NCBI GenBank assembly: GCA_014656495.1
Contig: BNCN01000002.1
Span: forward strand, 763,102 to 827,101
Direction of reading: 5' to 3'
DNA length: 64,000 bases
Origin: Comamonas sp. KCTC 72670
GTDB taxonomy: Bacteria; Myxococcota; Myxococcia; Myxococcales; Myxococcaceae
Shown: positions 36,458-44,615 of the stretch, piece after piece
Layout: every line of letters begins with the position of its first letter
Position numbering within the stretch: position 1 is the stretch's first letter
The notes under the pieces: model-generated
Seen by the model: the letters and a program-made list of their open reading frames with translations, nothing else
Told to the model about the DNA's origin: nothing
The model's database searches: none
Made by a program: the position numbers and the translations under genes

Positions 36458-36898
36458 TCGCTTCTCCTGTTGAGACCCGCTGTAATTCATCAGTGAGACA
36501 GGCAGGGCCGTGTTACAGCGCCCAGCCGCCTGACTGAGATTGACGGGCCAAGAGCAACCTGGGGGAGGAGCCCTGCATGGCAAAGCCCTCCCGGAGGTCA
36601 CTTCAATCACTCTCAATCCAACAGTGGGGATGTAATGAGACATCGGGACGCGGTGCGTCGAAGCAGTGTCTCAATGTCGTCGCTCAGGACATGAGCAGCG
36701 ATGGAATCCCGGCACTCCCGCCGCCCGGCGCCGCGCGGGCCTTGCCCTGTGTGGCGGCAGTGGCATTGTTCGGCTGGGATTGAATGAGGCTGAGTTGTGT
36801 TTGTATGTCCATTGCGAGTCCACGCAGGCGGGAAAAAACAAGCCCGGGTCCACCTGATGGGCGGGCCCGGGCTGGCGCTGCGGGGCGGAGGCGGGGCT
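36458..36898. other. Intergenic region between chitinase-like and beta-helix genes
   Basis: 441 nt without a convincing gene. The right end holds the terminator of the beta-helix gene. The middle holds an inverted repeat TGAGACA (36636) / TGTCTCA (36667) upstream of the chitinase-like gene. No clear promoter was recognised. Confidence 0.6.
36833..36873 (-). terminator. Rho-independent terminator of the beta-helix gene
   Basis: On the minus strand, AGCCCGGG pairs with CCCGGGCT across a short loop and is followed by TGTTTTTTCCC. It starts about 25 nt after the stop codon. Confidence 0.8.
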
Positions 36899-38374
36899 TC
36901 AGCGCGGCGGCGCGGTGCGCGGTGCCTCCGCCAGTCCGGTGGTCACCACCTGGGACTGCGCGCCCGCCAGGTCCGCGTTCCAGGCGAACACGGAGACGCT
37001 GCCGGCCCTCGCCGCCCGAAAGGAGAAGGTGCCCTGGGCCTGCGCGTTCGCGATGTCGAGCTCCGCCACCGCGGGCCCCTCGCACCGGGCGCTGGCGAAG
37101 AACTGGATGCCCGCCGCCGCGGGGCCCAGCGCGGTGAGGTTGAGGGCCGTCTCCGCTGGCCGGGACAGGTTGCCGTCCGCGTCCTGGGCCTGGAGGATGA
37201 GCGGGCCGGAGCAGGCCCCCACGGGGACCCGCCGTGAGGGCGTGAAGAAGACCAGGGTCGTGGCGGCTCCCGCGGCCACGTCCACGGTGAAGGTGGCGCC
37301 GGGGAGCGTCGCCGGGTCGTACCCGGCTCCGGTGATGGTATTGGAGTGGATGATGTTGCCGGTGCCCAGGTCGGCGATGGCGGCCTGGTACACATACCCG
37401 TTGGTGACCCGGTCGTGACGAAGCTGGTTGTTCACGACGGTGATTCGCGTGGCCGCTGGAGGCGGGCCCCCGCTCGCGTTGCCCTGGGCCAGGTAGATGC
37501 CGATATCGTTGTTGAACAGGGTGTTGTCGCGGATGGTGAGACCTGACGACAGGGGCCCGCCGTGCAGCGCGCCTCCGTGGACGAGGATGCCCGCCGCCAC
37601 GCCCGCGCCCGTGTATGTGTTTCCGACGATGGTGTTGGCCACGACGGTGCCCGTGGCGCCCAGGCCCAACTGGACGCCCGCCTGCACGAGGGTGCCGAGC
37701 GGGCCCTCGCCGATGATGCGGTTGCCGGTGATGTTCGCCACGACGGTGCCGGTGACGGCGATGCCCGCCTTCTGGTAGCCCGAAAGGACGCTGTCCACGA
37801 TGTCGACCGTGGAGGGCTCCGCCACCGGGCCCGTGCCGCGCGCCACGATTCCCACGCCCTCCTGACAGGCGCGGTCACCTGCCCCATGGCGGATGTTGAA
37901 GAGCTGCGTGCGGGTGACGCTGCCCGAGGCGTTGTCGTACAGGATGCCGGCGAGCAGGTCGTCGCCGGTGTTGCAGCCCTCCGTGAACTCCAGCATCACC
38001 AGCGTCAGGTCCCTGTAGGACGCGCGGGCGCCGCAGTTGCGGGCCATGGGACCCAGGAAGTTCGCCGCCGGGCCGGCCATGGCGGTGACGGTGTGGCCCG
38101 CACCGTCGAGCGTGTAGCCCTCCGGGATGTAGAGCGTGGAAGGGGTGACGCAGTCCTCCAACAGCGTCAGGACGCTGTCCTGCTCGGCCACGCGGCAGGG
38201 GATGAAGCCACAGGTGGGGGCCTGGAAACCTTCATGGAGGATGGGCGCCGTGTTGCCTGTTTCGTGGGTGTGAATCTCTGCGGTATCGCTGTCTCCATCC
38301 ATGCAGCCCCCTGCGGGGGCGGCCAGCGCGCCCGCCAGGAGGACCCTGAAATACATCCACTTTTGCCTGCCCAT
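36899..38374 (-). CDS. Parallel beta-helix lipoprotein, paralogue A
   Basis: 491 residues. Export signal with a lipobox-like AGGC (Cys24). The body is a right-handed beta-helix: repeats rich in N-x-I/V turns such as VVANITGNRIIGEG, VVANTIVGNTYTG and GLTIRDNTLFNNDIGIYL, as in pectate-lyase-like or NosD-like proteins. The C-terminal 120 residues form a beta-sandwich. No catalytic residues could be assigned. A closely related protein is encoded divergently 205 nt away, matching along the whole helix and C-terminal domain. Confidence 0.85.
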   Translation of the reverse strand: MGRQKWMYFRVLLAGALAAPAGGCMDGDSDTAEIHTHETGNTAPILHEGFQAPTCGFIPCRVAEQDSVLTLLEDCVTPSTLYIPEGYTLDGAGHTVTAMAGPAANFLGPMARNCGARASYRDLTLVMLEFTEGCNTGDDLLAGILYDNASGSVTRTQLFNIRHGAGDRACQEGVGIVARGTGPVAEPSTVDIVDSVLSGYQKAGIAVTGTVVANITGNRIIGEGPLGTLVQAGVQLGLGATGTVVANTIVGNTYTGAGVAAGILVHGGALHGGPLSSGLTIRDNTLFNNDIGIYLAQGNASGGPPPAATRITVVNNQLRHDRVTNGYVYQAAIADLGTGNIIHSNTITGAGYDPATLPGATFTVDVAAGAATTLVFFTPSRRVPVGACSGPLILQAQDADGNLSRPAETALNLTALGPAAAGIQFFASARCEGPAVAELDIANAQAQGTFSFRAARAGSVSVFAWNADLAGAQSQVVTTGLAEAPRTAPPR

Positions 38375-38579
38375 GCCGTGTTCCTTCCACTGCGCGGTGC
38401 TCCGTTGGGAGGGCATGGATAGTGTGAGTCCGTGCAGGGCAACATGGACTCCACGGACGGGGTCGCCGCTGGCGCTGGACAGTCGTTCGTGCTCCGGACC
38501 GTGTATGATGATGGGGGCATGACGGATGTGATTGCACTGCGACGGTCCGCGAGCCGGGAGACCGTGGGGAGATACCGCC

Positions 38580-41186
38580 ATGAAGTTCGTGGACCTGCCA
38601 CGCTGGTTTCGCTTCATGGGCCTCGTCCTGCTGGCCGCCGCGGGCTGCCGCCTGGAGGAGTCCCCGCCCGTCGCGCTGGAGCCGTCCGCGTCGGCTCGGG
38701 TGTGGGTGGTGTTGCCGCGCTCCCTGGCGGCCACGCCCGTCGTGGAGGTTCGCGCCACCCTCACGCCCGCGCGGGGCGCGGAGGCGGGCGCCGCGCTCGG
38801 CGGTGGTGAGGGCCTGTGGCAGGGGCTGGTGCGCGGCGTGGCCTCGGGCGAGGCCGCCCAGGTGCGCGCCACGGTGGTGGGGGAGGGCGGCGAGGTCGTC
38901 GCGCGCCTGGACGTGCCGGGGGTGGGCCTGCGGGCCCACCAGACCTCCCTGGCGGTCCTGGTGCCCCGGCCGGTGGACTCGGGGCCACCGGCCACCCCTC
39001 GGGCGCCCCTCATCGACGCGGTGCTGGCCTCGCTCGCGGAGGTGCCACCCGGAGGCGACGTCTCACTCCAGGCGGTCGCGGAGGACGCGGCCCCGGGGGG
39101 CACCCTGGCGTTCGCCTGGAGGGCCTCGGATGGAACCTTCAGTGATGCCGCGCGGGCCGCGCCCGTGTGGACGGCGCCGGAGGCTTCGGGGCCCGTCTCG
39201 CTGTCGCTCCAGGTCACGAACGCGGCGGGCGTCAGCGCGGTGCTGGACTTCTCGCTGCGGGTGGCCCGGGACCATGGCTTCGGGGTGGAGGCGGACAGCC
39301 ACTTCAACCGCTCGCCGCTGCTCGTGGAGCTGGCGTCGCGGCCGTCGCGGGAGGTCCCCTTTGGAGACTCCGTTCAGCTCCAGGCGCAGGGCTGGGATGA
39401 TGACGGTGACGCGCTCACCTATGCCTGGACGGCGAGCTGTGATGGCACCTTCGACGATGCGGGGGCCGCGTCGCCGCGCTTCACGCCGGCGTCGCCTCCA
39501 GACGGTGTGTGTGGGGCGTGCCGGTTCCGCGTCACCGTCCGGGACGGCTGGGGAGGCACGCGGGACGGGACCTTGGACCTGTGCGTGGTGCGGCGGCTGC
39601 CGCCCGTCATCGTCTCCACGGCCCAGTCCCAGGGGGCCGCGCTGGGCGCGGACGTGGTGCGGCTCCATGCGGTGGCGGAGGACCCGCAGGGTGGGGCCCT
39701 CACCTTCGCGTGGACGACGAACACGGGCCTGCTGGGGCCTCCCAGCCAGGTGGGAACCCAGGGCGAGGTGCGCTGGTCCGAGCCCTCATGCGTGCCCGCG
39801 GACCGGGAGCCCACCGTGCGGCTCACCGTCACCAATGCCGCGGGGCTGAGCGCGACGCACACCTATCTGATTGGCTGGGAGGGCCGCAGGTGTGGCGCGT
39901 TTCCGCCCTGCCCGGCGCGGATGGAGCGTGCCCGGGTCGTCCTGACGGCGGACTGCACGACGGAGGGCACGGTGCATGTCCCGGACGGCTTCACGTACGA
40001 CGGCGCGGGGCACGTGGTGACGGCGGTGGACCCGGAGGGAGGGCGCTTCCTGGGCGCGGTGCTCCGCAACCGTGGGGACACGGCCCACGTCCATGACGTG
40101 ACGGTGCAGGCGCGCGGACTGGCGGAGTCCGCCTGCGACGGCGGCGAGGACGCGCTGAGTGGCATCCGGTTCGTGGGGGCGAGCGGCTCCATCACCGACA
40201 GCCGGGTGTGGGACTTGCGTCAGAACGCGGAGCAGGGGGCGTGTCAGGAGGGCGTGTCCATCGAGGTGCGCCACGCCATGGACGCAGCCGACGTGCGCGA
40301 GGTGGAGGTCCTCCGCAACCACGTCGTCGGCTACCAGAAGGCGGGCATCGTGGGGTCGGGGCGGGTGGTGCTGGCGGTGGAGGGCAACGGGGTGGAGGGC
40401 GGCGGGCCCAGCGCGCACATCGCGAGGGTGGGCATCCTCTTCAGCTCGGGCGCCACGGGGCGCGCGGTGTCGAACCGGGTGGTGGGGCACGCCTACACCG
40501 GCTCCGGCTTCGTGGCCTCGGGCATCCTGGTCGTGGGGGGCCCGCACGTGGACGTGCCGCTGTGCCAGGGCATCGTCATCCAGGACAACACCCTGGAGGC
40601 GAATGACATCGGCATCGACCTGTCGCAGGCGGCGGCTGACGGCGGTCCGCTCGCGCACTCCACGGAGCTGGTGGTCCTGGAGAACACGCTGCACCATGAC
40701 GCGGTGGTGAATGGCTTTCCGTATCAGGCGGCCATCTCGGACCTGGGCGGAGCCAACCTCATCAGCCGCAATCGCATCAGCGGCGCGGGGTATGACCGGG
40801 CCACGGTTCCGGGCAGCACCTTCGACGTGGACGTGGTCGCTGGCGCGGCGGCGCGGGTGGCCTTCCTGACGCCCGCGCGCGAGCTGGCGGCCGGTGCGTG
40901 CTCCGACGCGCTGGTGGTGCAGAGCCAGGACCCGGTGGGCAACCTGGCGGCGTTGGCCTCGGCCTCACTGCGGGTGGAGGCCCAGGGCGCGGTGGGGAAT
41001 GTGTCCTTCTTCCAGGACGCGGCGTGTACGCAGTCGCTGCCCCTGCTGGGCGACGGCAACGTCGTGTCCCTGGAGGGGCCGCAGCAGGAGAGCGTGTTCT
41101 ACTTCCGCGCGGAGCAGGCGGGGGCCCTGGAGGTGCGCGTGTGGGGAGACGGCGTGAGCGCCACGCAGGCGCAGGTGGTGCGGTAG
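38580..41186 (+). CDS. Parallel beta-helix lipoprotein, paralogue B with extra Ig/PKD-like domains
   Basis: 868 residues. Lipobox-like AAGC (Cys23). Residues about 140-440 hold two or three PKD/Ig-like repeats (LTYAWTASCDGTFDD; LTFAWTTNTGLLG). The C-terminal 430 residues match paralogue A: DGAGHVVTAV, CDGGEDALSGIRF, NHVVGYQKAGIV, GIVIQDNTLEANDIGIDL, ISGAGYDRATVPGSTFDVDV. It is probably a surface or secreted binding protein. Paralogue A looks like this protein without the Ig-like part. Confidence 0.87.
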   Translation: MKFVDLPRWFRFMGLVLLAAAGCRLEESPPVALEPSASARVWVVLPRSLAATPVVEVRATLTPARGAEAGAALGGGEGLWQGLVRGVASGEAAQVRATVVGEGGEVVARLDVPGVGLRAHQTSLAVLVPRPVDSGPPATPRAPLIDAVLASLAEVPPGGDVSLQAVAEDAAPGGTLAFAWRASDGTFSDAARAAPVWTAPEASGPVSLSLQVTNAAGVSAVLDFSLRVARDHGFGVEADSHFNRSPLLVELASRPSREVPFGDSVQLQAQGWDDDGDALTYAWTASCDGTFDDAGAASPRFTPASPPDGVCGACRFRVTVRDGWGGTRDGTLDLCVVRRLPPVIVSTAQSQGAALGADVVRLHAVAEDPQGGALTFAWTTNTGLLGPPSQVGTQGEVRWSEPSCVPADREPTVRLTVTNAAGLSATHTYLIGWEGRRCGAFPPCPARMERARVVLTADCTTEGTVHVPDGFTYDGAGHVVTAVDPEGGRFLGAVLRNRGDTAHVHDVTVQARGLAESACDGGEDALSGIRFVGASGSITDSRVWDLRQNAEQGACQEGVSIEVRHAMDAADVREVEVLRNHVVGYQKAGIVGSGRVVLAVEGNGVEGGGPSAHIARVGILFSSGATGRAVSNRVVGHAYTGSGFVASGILVVGGPHVDVPLCQGIVIQDNTLEANDIGIDLSQAAADGGPLAHSTELVVLENTLHHDAVVNGFPYQAAISDLGGANLISRNRISGAGYDRATVPGSTFDVDVVAGAAARVAFLTPARELAAGACSDALVVQSQDPVGNLAALASASLRVEAQGAVGNVSFFQDAACTQSLPLLGDGNVVSLEGPQQESVFYFRAEQAGALEVRVWGDGVSATQAQVVR

Positions 41187-41297
41187 GCCGCCTGCGGGTT
41201 CGCACGGGGCTGCAACAGCGCTCTCGCCTGGGGCTCCCTTCCGCGCCTCCTCACCGAGGACGACTCCCTGGATGACGACGCCCTGGTGCGCGGAGGG

Positions 41298-41738
41298 CTA
41301 CGTCAGGGCACGCAGGCCGGCCCGCAGGGCGTCGACGTCGGTCTGCGCCAGCAGCCGCCGGGTCTCCTCGTTCATTCGCTCCCAGTGGGGCAGCGCGGCG
41401 CGGAGCAACTGGAGCCCGGCGTCCGTCAGCACCAGCAGCCGTCCCCGGCGGTCCGCGGGGTCGACCGTGGTCTTCAGCAGCCCGCGCTTCTCGAGCGGCT
41501 TGAGGTTGGCGGTCAGGGTCGTCCGGTCCATGGCCAGCAGCTCGGCGACGGGCCCGAGGGACGGCGGCTGGGGACGGTTGAGCGACATCAGCAGGGAGAA
41601 CTGTCCATGGGTGAGGCCCACGGGGCGCAAGGCTTCATCGAAGCGCCGCGCCAGGGCCCGCGCGGCCTGTTGGACGGCCAGGCACAGGCAGTTGTCACGG
41701 ACCTGCAACGTCGTGGCGAAGGGGACGGCTCGGGACAT
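41298..41738 (-). CDS. MarR-family repressor
   Basis: 146 residues with the winged-helix pattern of MarR: LTHGQFSLLMSL, LLAMDRTTLTANLKPLEKRGLL, then the wing DPADRRGRLLVLTDAG. Its likely operator is a perfect palindrome 17 nt upstream of its start, in the gap to the divergent DUF1428 gene. It should repress itself and that gene until a ligand or oxidant binds. A GTG 6 nt upstream is an alternative start. Confidence 0.93.
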   Translation of the reverse strand: MSRAVPFATTLQVRDNCLCLAVQQAARALARRFDEALRPVGLTHGQFSLLMSLNRPQPPSLGPVAELLAMDRTTLTANLKPLEKRGLLKTTVDPADRRGRLLVLTDAGLQLLRAALPHWERMNEETRRLLAQTDVDALRAGLRALT

Positions 41739-41754
41739 TGACACGGGTCATTAT

Positions 41755-41766
41755 GTTGATATCAAC
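41755..41766. promoter_or_regulatory. Probable MarR operator
   Basis: GTTGATATCAAC is a perfect 12-bp palindrome, AT-rich in a GC-rich genome, centred between the divergent MarR and DUF1428 genes. Its size and TTGATATCAA core are typical of MarR sites. Confidence 0.7.
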
Positions 41767-41805
41767 CTTTCTTGTCAAAGCAGAGGCGCCATCTGGAGGG
41801 ATGCC

Positions 41806-42525
41806 ATGGCCTATATCGACGGATTCGTGTGTGCGGTGCCCGCGGCGAACAAGGATGCCTATCTGAAGCTCGCCCTGGCCGCCGCGCCCATGTACCAGGA
41901 GTTTGGCGCGACGCGCTTCGTGGAGAACTGGGGCGAGGACGTTCCGGAGGGCAAGGTCACCGACCTCCGGCGCGCGGTGAAGGCGCAGCCCGACGAGGTC
42001 ATCGTCTTCTCCTGGATTGAGTACCCCGACAAGGCGACGCGTGACGAAGCGAACGCGAAGGTGTTCCGAGACCCCCGGATGCAGGAGATGGGCGCGCACA
42101 TGCCTTTCGACGGGAAGCGGATGATCTACGGCGGCTTCGTTCCCAGCCTCCATGGGCGAGGCGAGGGAAAGACGGGCTATGTCGATGGCTCCCTCGTCCC
42201 GGTTCCGGCTGGGAACAAGGAGGCCTATCACGCCATCGCCTCCAGGCTCGCGGCGGTGCTCGTGGAGCATGGCGCGCTGCGCGTCGTTGACGCGTGGGGG
42301 GATGCCATTCCGGACGGCGTGGTCACGGACTTCAAGGGCGCGGTGAAGGCCACCGGTGACGAGCAGGTCGTCTTCGCCTGGGTGGAGTGGCCGTCGAAGG
42401 AGGCTCGCGACGCGGGGTGGGGGAAGGCGATGTCCGACCCGCGCATGCACCCGGACACCGCGCCGTATGATGAGGGCCGCCGCGCCCATGGCGGGTTCGT
42501 GCCGCTGATGGACGCGTCATTCTAG
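41806..42525 (+). CDS. Fused tandem DUF1428 protein
   Basis: 239 residues. DUF1428 proteins are usually about 120 residues; here two copies are joined. Copy 1 runs 1-117 (MAYIDGFVCAVPAANKDAY ... MIYGGFVPSL) and copy 2 about 124-236 (GYVDGSLVPVPAGNKEAYH ... AHGGFVPLMD). The fold is a dimeric alpha/beta-barrel-like ferredoxin type, so the fusion makes an internal dimer. The biochemical role of the family is not known. CTGGAGGG precedes the ATG. Likely controlled by the divergent MarR repressor. Confidence 0.88.
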   Translation: MAYIDGFVCAVPAANKDAYLKLALAAAPMYQEFGATRFVENWGEDVPEGKVTDLRRAVKAQPDEVIVFSWIEYPDKATRDEANAKVFRDPRMQEMGAHMPFDGKRMIYGGFVPSLHGRGEGKTGYVDGSLVPVPAGNKEAYHAIASRLAAVLVEHGALRVVDAWGDAIPDGVVTDFKGAVKATGDEQVVFAWVEWPSKEARDAGWGKAMSDPRMHPDTAPYDEGRRAHGGFVPLMDASF

Positions 42526-42662
42526 TCAGGGGCGGATGACCAGACGGGCGGCGTCCTGGACACCGCCTGTCGCCTGGGGTCGAATAACGTGACAGGGCAA
42601 GGGAGGCTCCGCGAGTCCTCCGGCAATTCCGCGCGCATTGCCAGTCCTTCACCGGGTTTGTC

Positions 42663-43292
42663 ATGACTTCGACCCCAGCCGGCCCCGCCTACACCCTCCA
42701 GACGCCGCGCACGCTGATTCGTTGCTGGTCACCCGGTGACGCCGCGCGTGCGCTCCGCGCCATCGAAGCCAATCTCGAACACCTGCGCCCGTGGATGCCG
42801 TGGGCGGGGCAATACCCGATGAGCGTGGCGGAGCAGGCCTCCGCCCTGCGGCGCTTTCGCGGCCTCTTCGACCTGGGGCAGGACTTCACCTACGCCGTCT
42901 TCGACCGCAGCGGGACGGAGGTCCTGGGCGGCTCGGGGCTGCACCCACGTGTGGGGGAGGGGGCTCGGGAGCTGGGCTACTGGATTACCACCGACCACAT
43001 TGGAAAGGGATTGGCCACCGAGGTCGCCGCGGCGCTCACGCGCGTGGCCTTCGAGGTCGAAGGCATCCGCCGCGTCGAGATTCATTGTGACCCGCGCAAT
43101 GTCCGGAGTGTCGCGGTGGCGCGGAAGCTCGGCTTCACGCATGAAGGCACCCTGCGCAAGCGCTTGATGGCGCCCGACGGTGTGCTCCGCGACACCCTGC
43201 TCTGGACGCTGCTGGCGGAGGACTATCCGTCCAGTCCCGCCGCCGCGAGCGCGCTGGAGGCGTTCGACGTCCTGGGCCAGAAGCTGTTGTAG
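42663..43292 (+). CDS. GNAT N-acetyltransferase, RimJ/RimL type
   Basis: 209 residues. The start of the fold is RTLIRCWSPGDAAR, and the acetyl-CoA-binding region is GYWITTDHIGKGLATEVAAALTRVAF. The C-terminal hallmark HCDPRNVRSVAVARKLGFTHEGTLRKR is typical of RimJ/RimL enzymes acting on protein N-termini or small amines. The substrate is not predictable. Single gene between the DUF1428 and thaumatin-like genes. Confidence 0.93.
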   Translation: MTSTPAGPAYTLQTPRTLIRCWSPGDAARALRAIEANLEHLRPWMPWAGQYPMSVAEQASALRRFRGLFDLGQDFTYAVFDRSGTEVLGGSGLHPRVGEGARELGYWITTDHIGKGLATEVAAALTRVAFEVEGIRRVEIHCDPRNVRSVAVARKLGFTHEGTLRKRLMAPDGVLRDTLLWTLLAEDYPSSPAAASALEAFDVLGQKLL

Positions 43293-43509
43293 GCCCGGGC
43301 CTCGGGGCTCGGTCGTGTCCCGTGGGGAGCTCAAATGGCTGGGCCCCCGGGCGTGCCGGCCTGGAGGTCGCTGCGGCCACGGAGGGTGGTGACTGCGAAC
43401 ATCAGCAGGGAGTCCAGTCACCAGGCCGGGCTGGGCTTCGTCTTCCTTCCGCCGCGCCTGAGCTGAGGGATTTCAGCAGGTTGTCGGCATGGGGAGCCGA
43501 GGTGGGAGC

Positions 43510-43526
43510 TGGCACGACGCCTGCTT
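43510..43526 (+). promoter_or_regulatory. Sigma54-type promoter
   Basis: TGGCACGACGCCTGCTT has the -24 GG and -12 GC exactly 12 nt apart and matches the TGGCAC-N5-TTGCW consensus except C for the first T of the -12 block. Transcription would start near 43536, about 30 nt before the next ATG. Confidence 0.65.
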
Positions 43527-43564
43527 TACGTACCGGCATCCACCCTGAGCCGAGGACCCCACTC

Positions 43565-44596
43565 ATGGCGCTCTCCCCCGTTTCCCGTTCGTTCGTCTCC
43601 AGCCCTTCCTTTCAGCGCGCCTCCGGAGTCGAGCGCCCCGCGAATGTCGGGTCGTCCGCCACGGGCTCCCGGCAGCTCGAGCCGCTGCGTCAGCTCCTCC
43701 AGATGGATGGCTTCGATGGGCCGCAGGGCGCGGCGAAGGGAAGCGGCGTGGAGGCGCTGGCGCAGAACTTCGCCCGGCTGGCCCAGGTGCTGACCGACGC
43801 CACGCGCGTCCTGGGGGCCGAAGGCGCTCAGCGTCCCCCGTGCGGTGCCTCGCCCGCGTCGAACGTGAAGGGCTGCAACGCCGCGTCCCTGGGACGGGGC
43901 GTGGACGGGTTCGACTCCGCGCCGGCCGCGCCCGTGGCTCAGAACGCCGCCGCCGCGCAGTCCGCTCCCGTCGCGCCGACAGCGCACTCCGCGCCGGCTG
44001 CTCCCGCTTCGCAGACCCAGCCCGTCGCCGGTGTCGGAGACTCGCAGGGCGTGCCGAAGAACGGCAACACCATCACCTTCAAGAATGACGGCACCACGCC
44101 GATGACCATCAAGTTCACGCCCAACGCGGGGGAGAAGGAGCTCGACTCCATCACCCTGGAGCCGGGCAAGACGCAGACGGTCCCGTTCCCGGAGAACTGG
44201 TCCGGCAACTTCCGGAGCACGGCGGGGGATGGCACCGCGGCCACGCTGGGCGAGGTCAAGTTCGACGGGGGCTTCGGCAAGACGTACTACGACGTGAGCT
44301 ACATCGAGGGGAACAACGCCTCCATGACGATGCAGCCCGAGGAGGGCGGCCGGGTGTCGGGCACGCACGACGACCTGCTGTCCGCCGCGCCGGATTCCAT
44401 CAAGGCGCGCAACGCGGATGGCTCCGTGTACGGCATCAAGAAGAGCACCACGTCCAACGTCCTGGACTCTGGCGTGGTGGACTACTACCGCAAGCACGTG
44501 GGCGCGGATGAGGGCTACGTCATCCCCACCGACGACGCGAGCACGCTGGGCAGCAGCGACAAGAACCTCGTCGTGAGCATGAAGAACCTCGTCTGA
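43565..44596 (+). CDS. Thaumatin-like-domain protein
   Basis: 343 residues. The N-terminal 155 residues are low-complexity Ala/Ser/Pro/Gln with no typical signal peptide. The C-terminal part has a thaumatin-like beta-sandwich: NTITFKNDGTTPMTIKF, GKTQTVPFPENWSGNF and the family hallmark FGKTYYDVSYIEGNNASMTM (compare YDVSLVDGFN). Sugar-binding or antifungal roles are known for the fold. An enhancer-dependent sigma54 promoter suggests developmental or starvation control. It converges on the KimA-like gene with 19 nt between stops. Confidence 0.75.
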   Translation: MALSPVSRSFVSSPSFQRASGVERPANVGSSATGSRQLEPLRQLLQMDGFDGPQGAAKGSGVEALAQNFARLAQVLTDATRVLGAEGAQRPPCGASPASNVKGCNAASLGRGVDGFDSAPAAPVAQNAAAAQSAPVAPTAHSAPAAPASQTQPVAGVGDSQGVPKNGNTITFKNDGTTPMTIKFTPNAGEKELDSITLEPGKTQTVPFPENWSGNFRSTAGDGTAATLGEVKFDGGFGKTYYDVSYIEGNNASMTMQPEEGGRVSGTHDDLLSAAPDSIKARNADGSVYGIKKSTTSNVLDSGVVDYYRKHVGADEGYVIPTDDASTLGSSDKNLVVSMKNLV

Positions 44597-44615
44597 GCGG
44601 CGCCTGCCGACCGCC

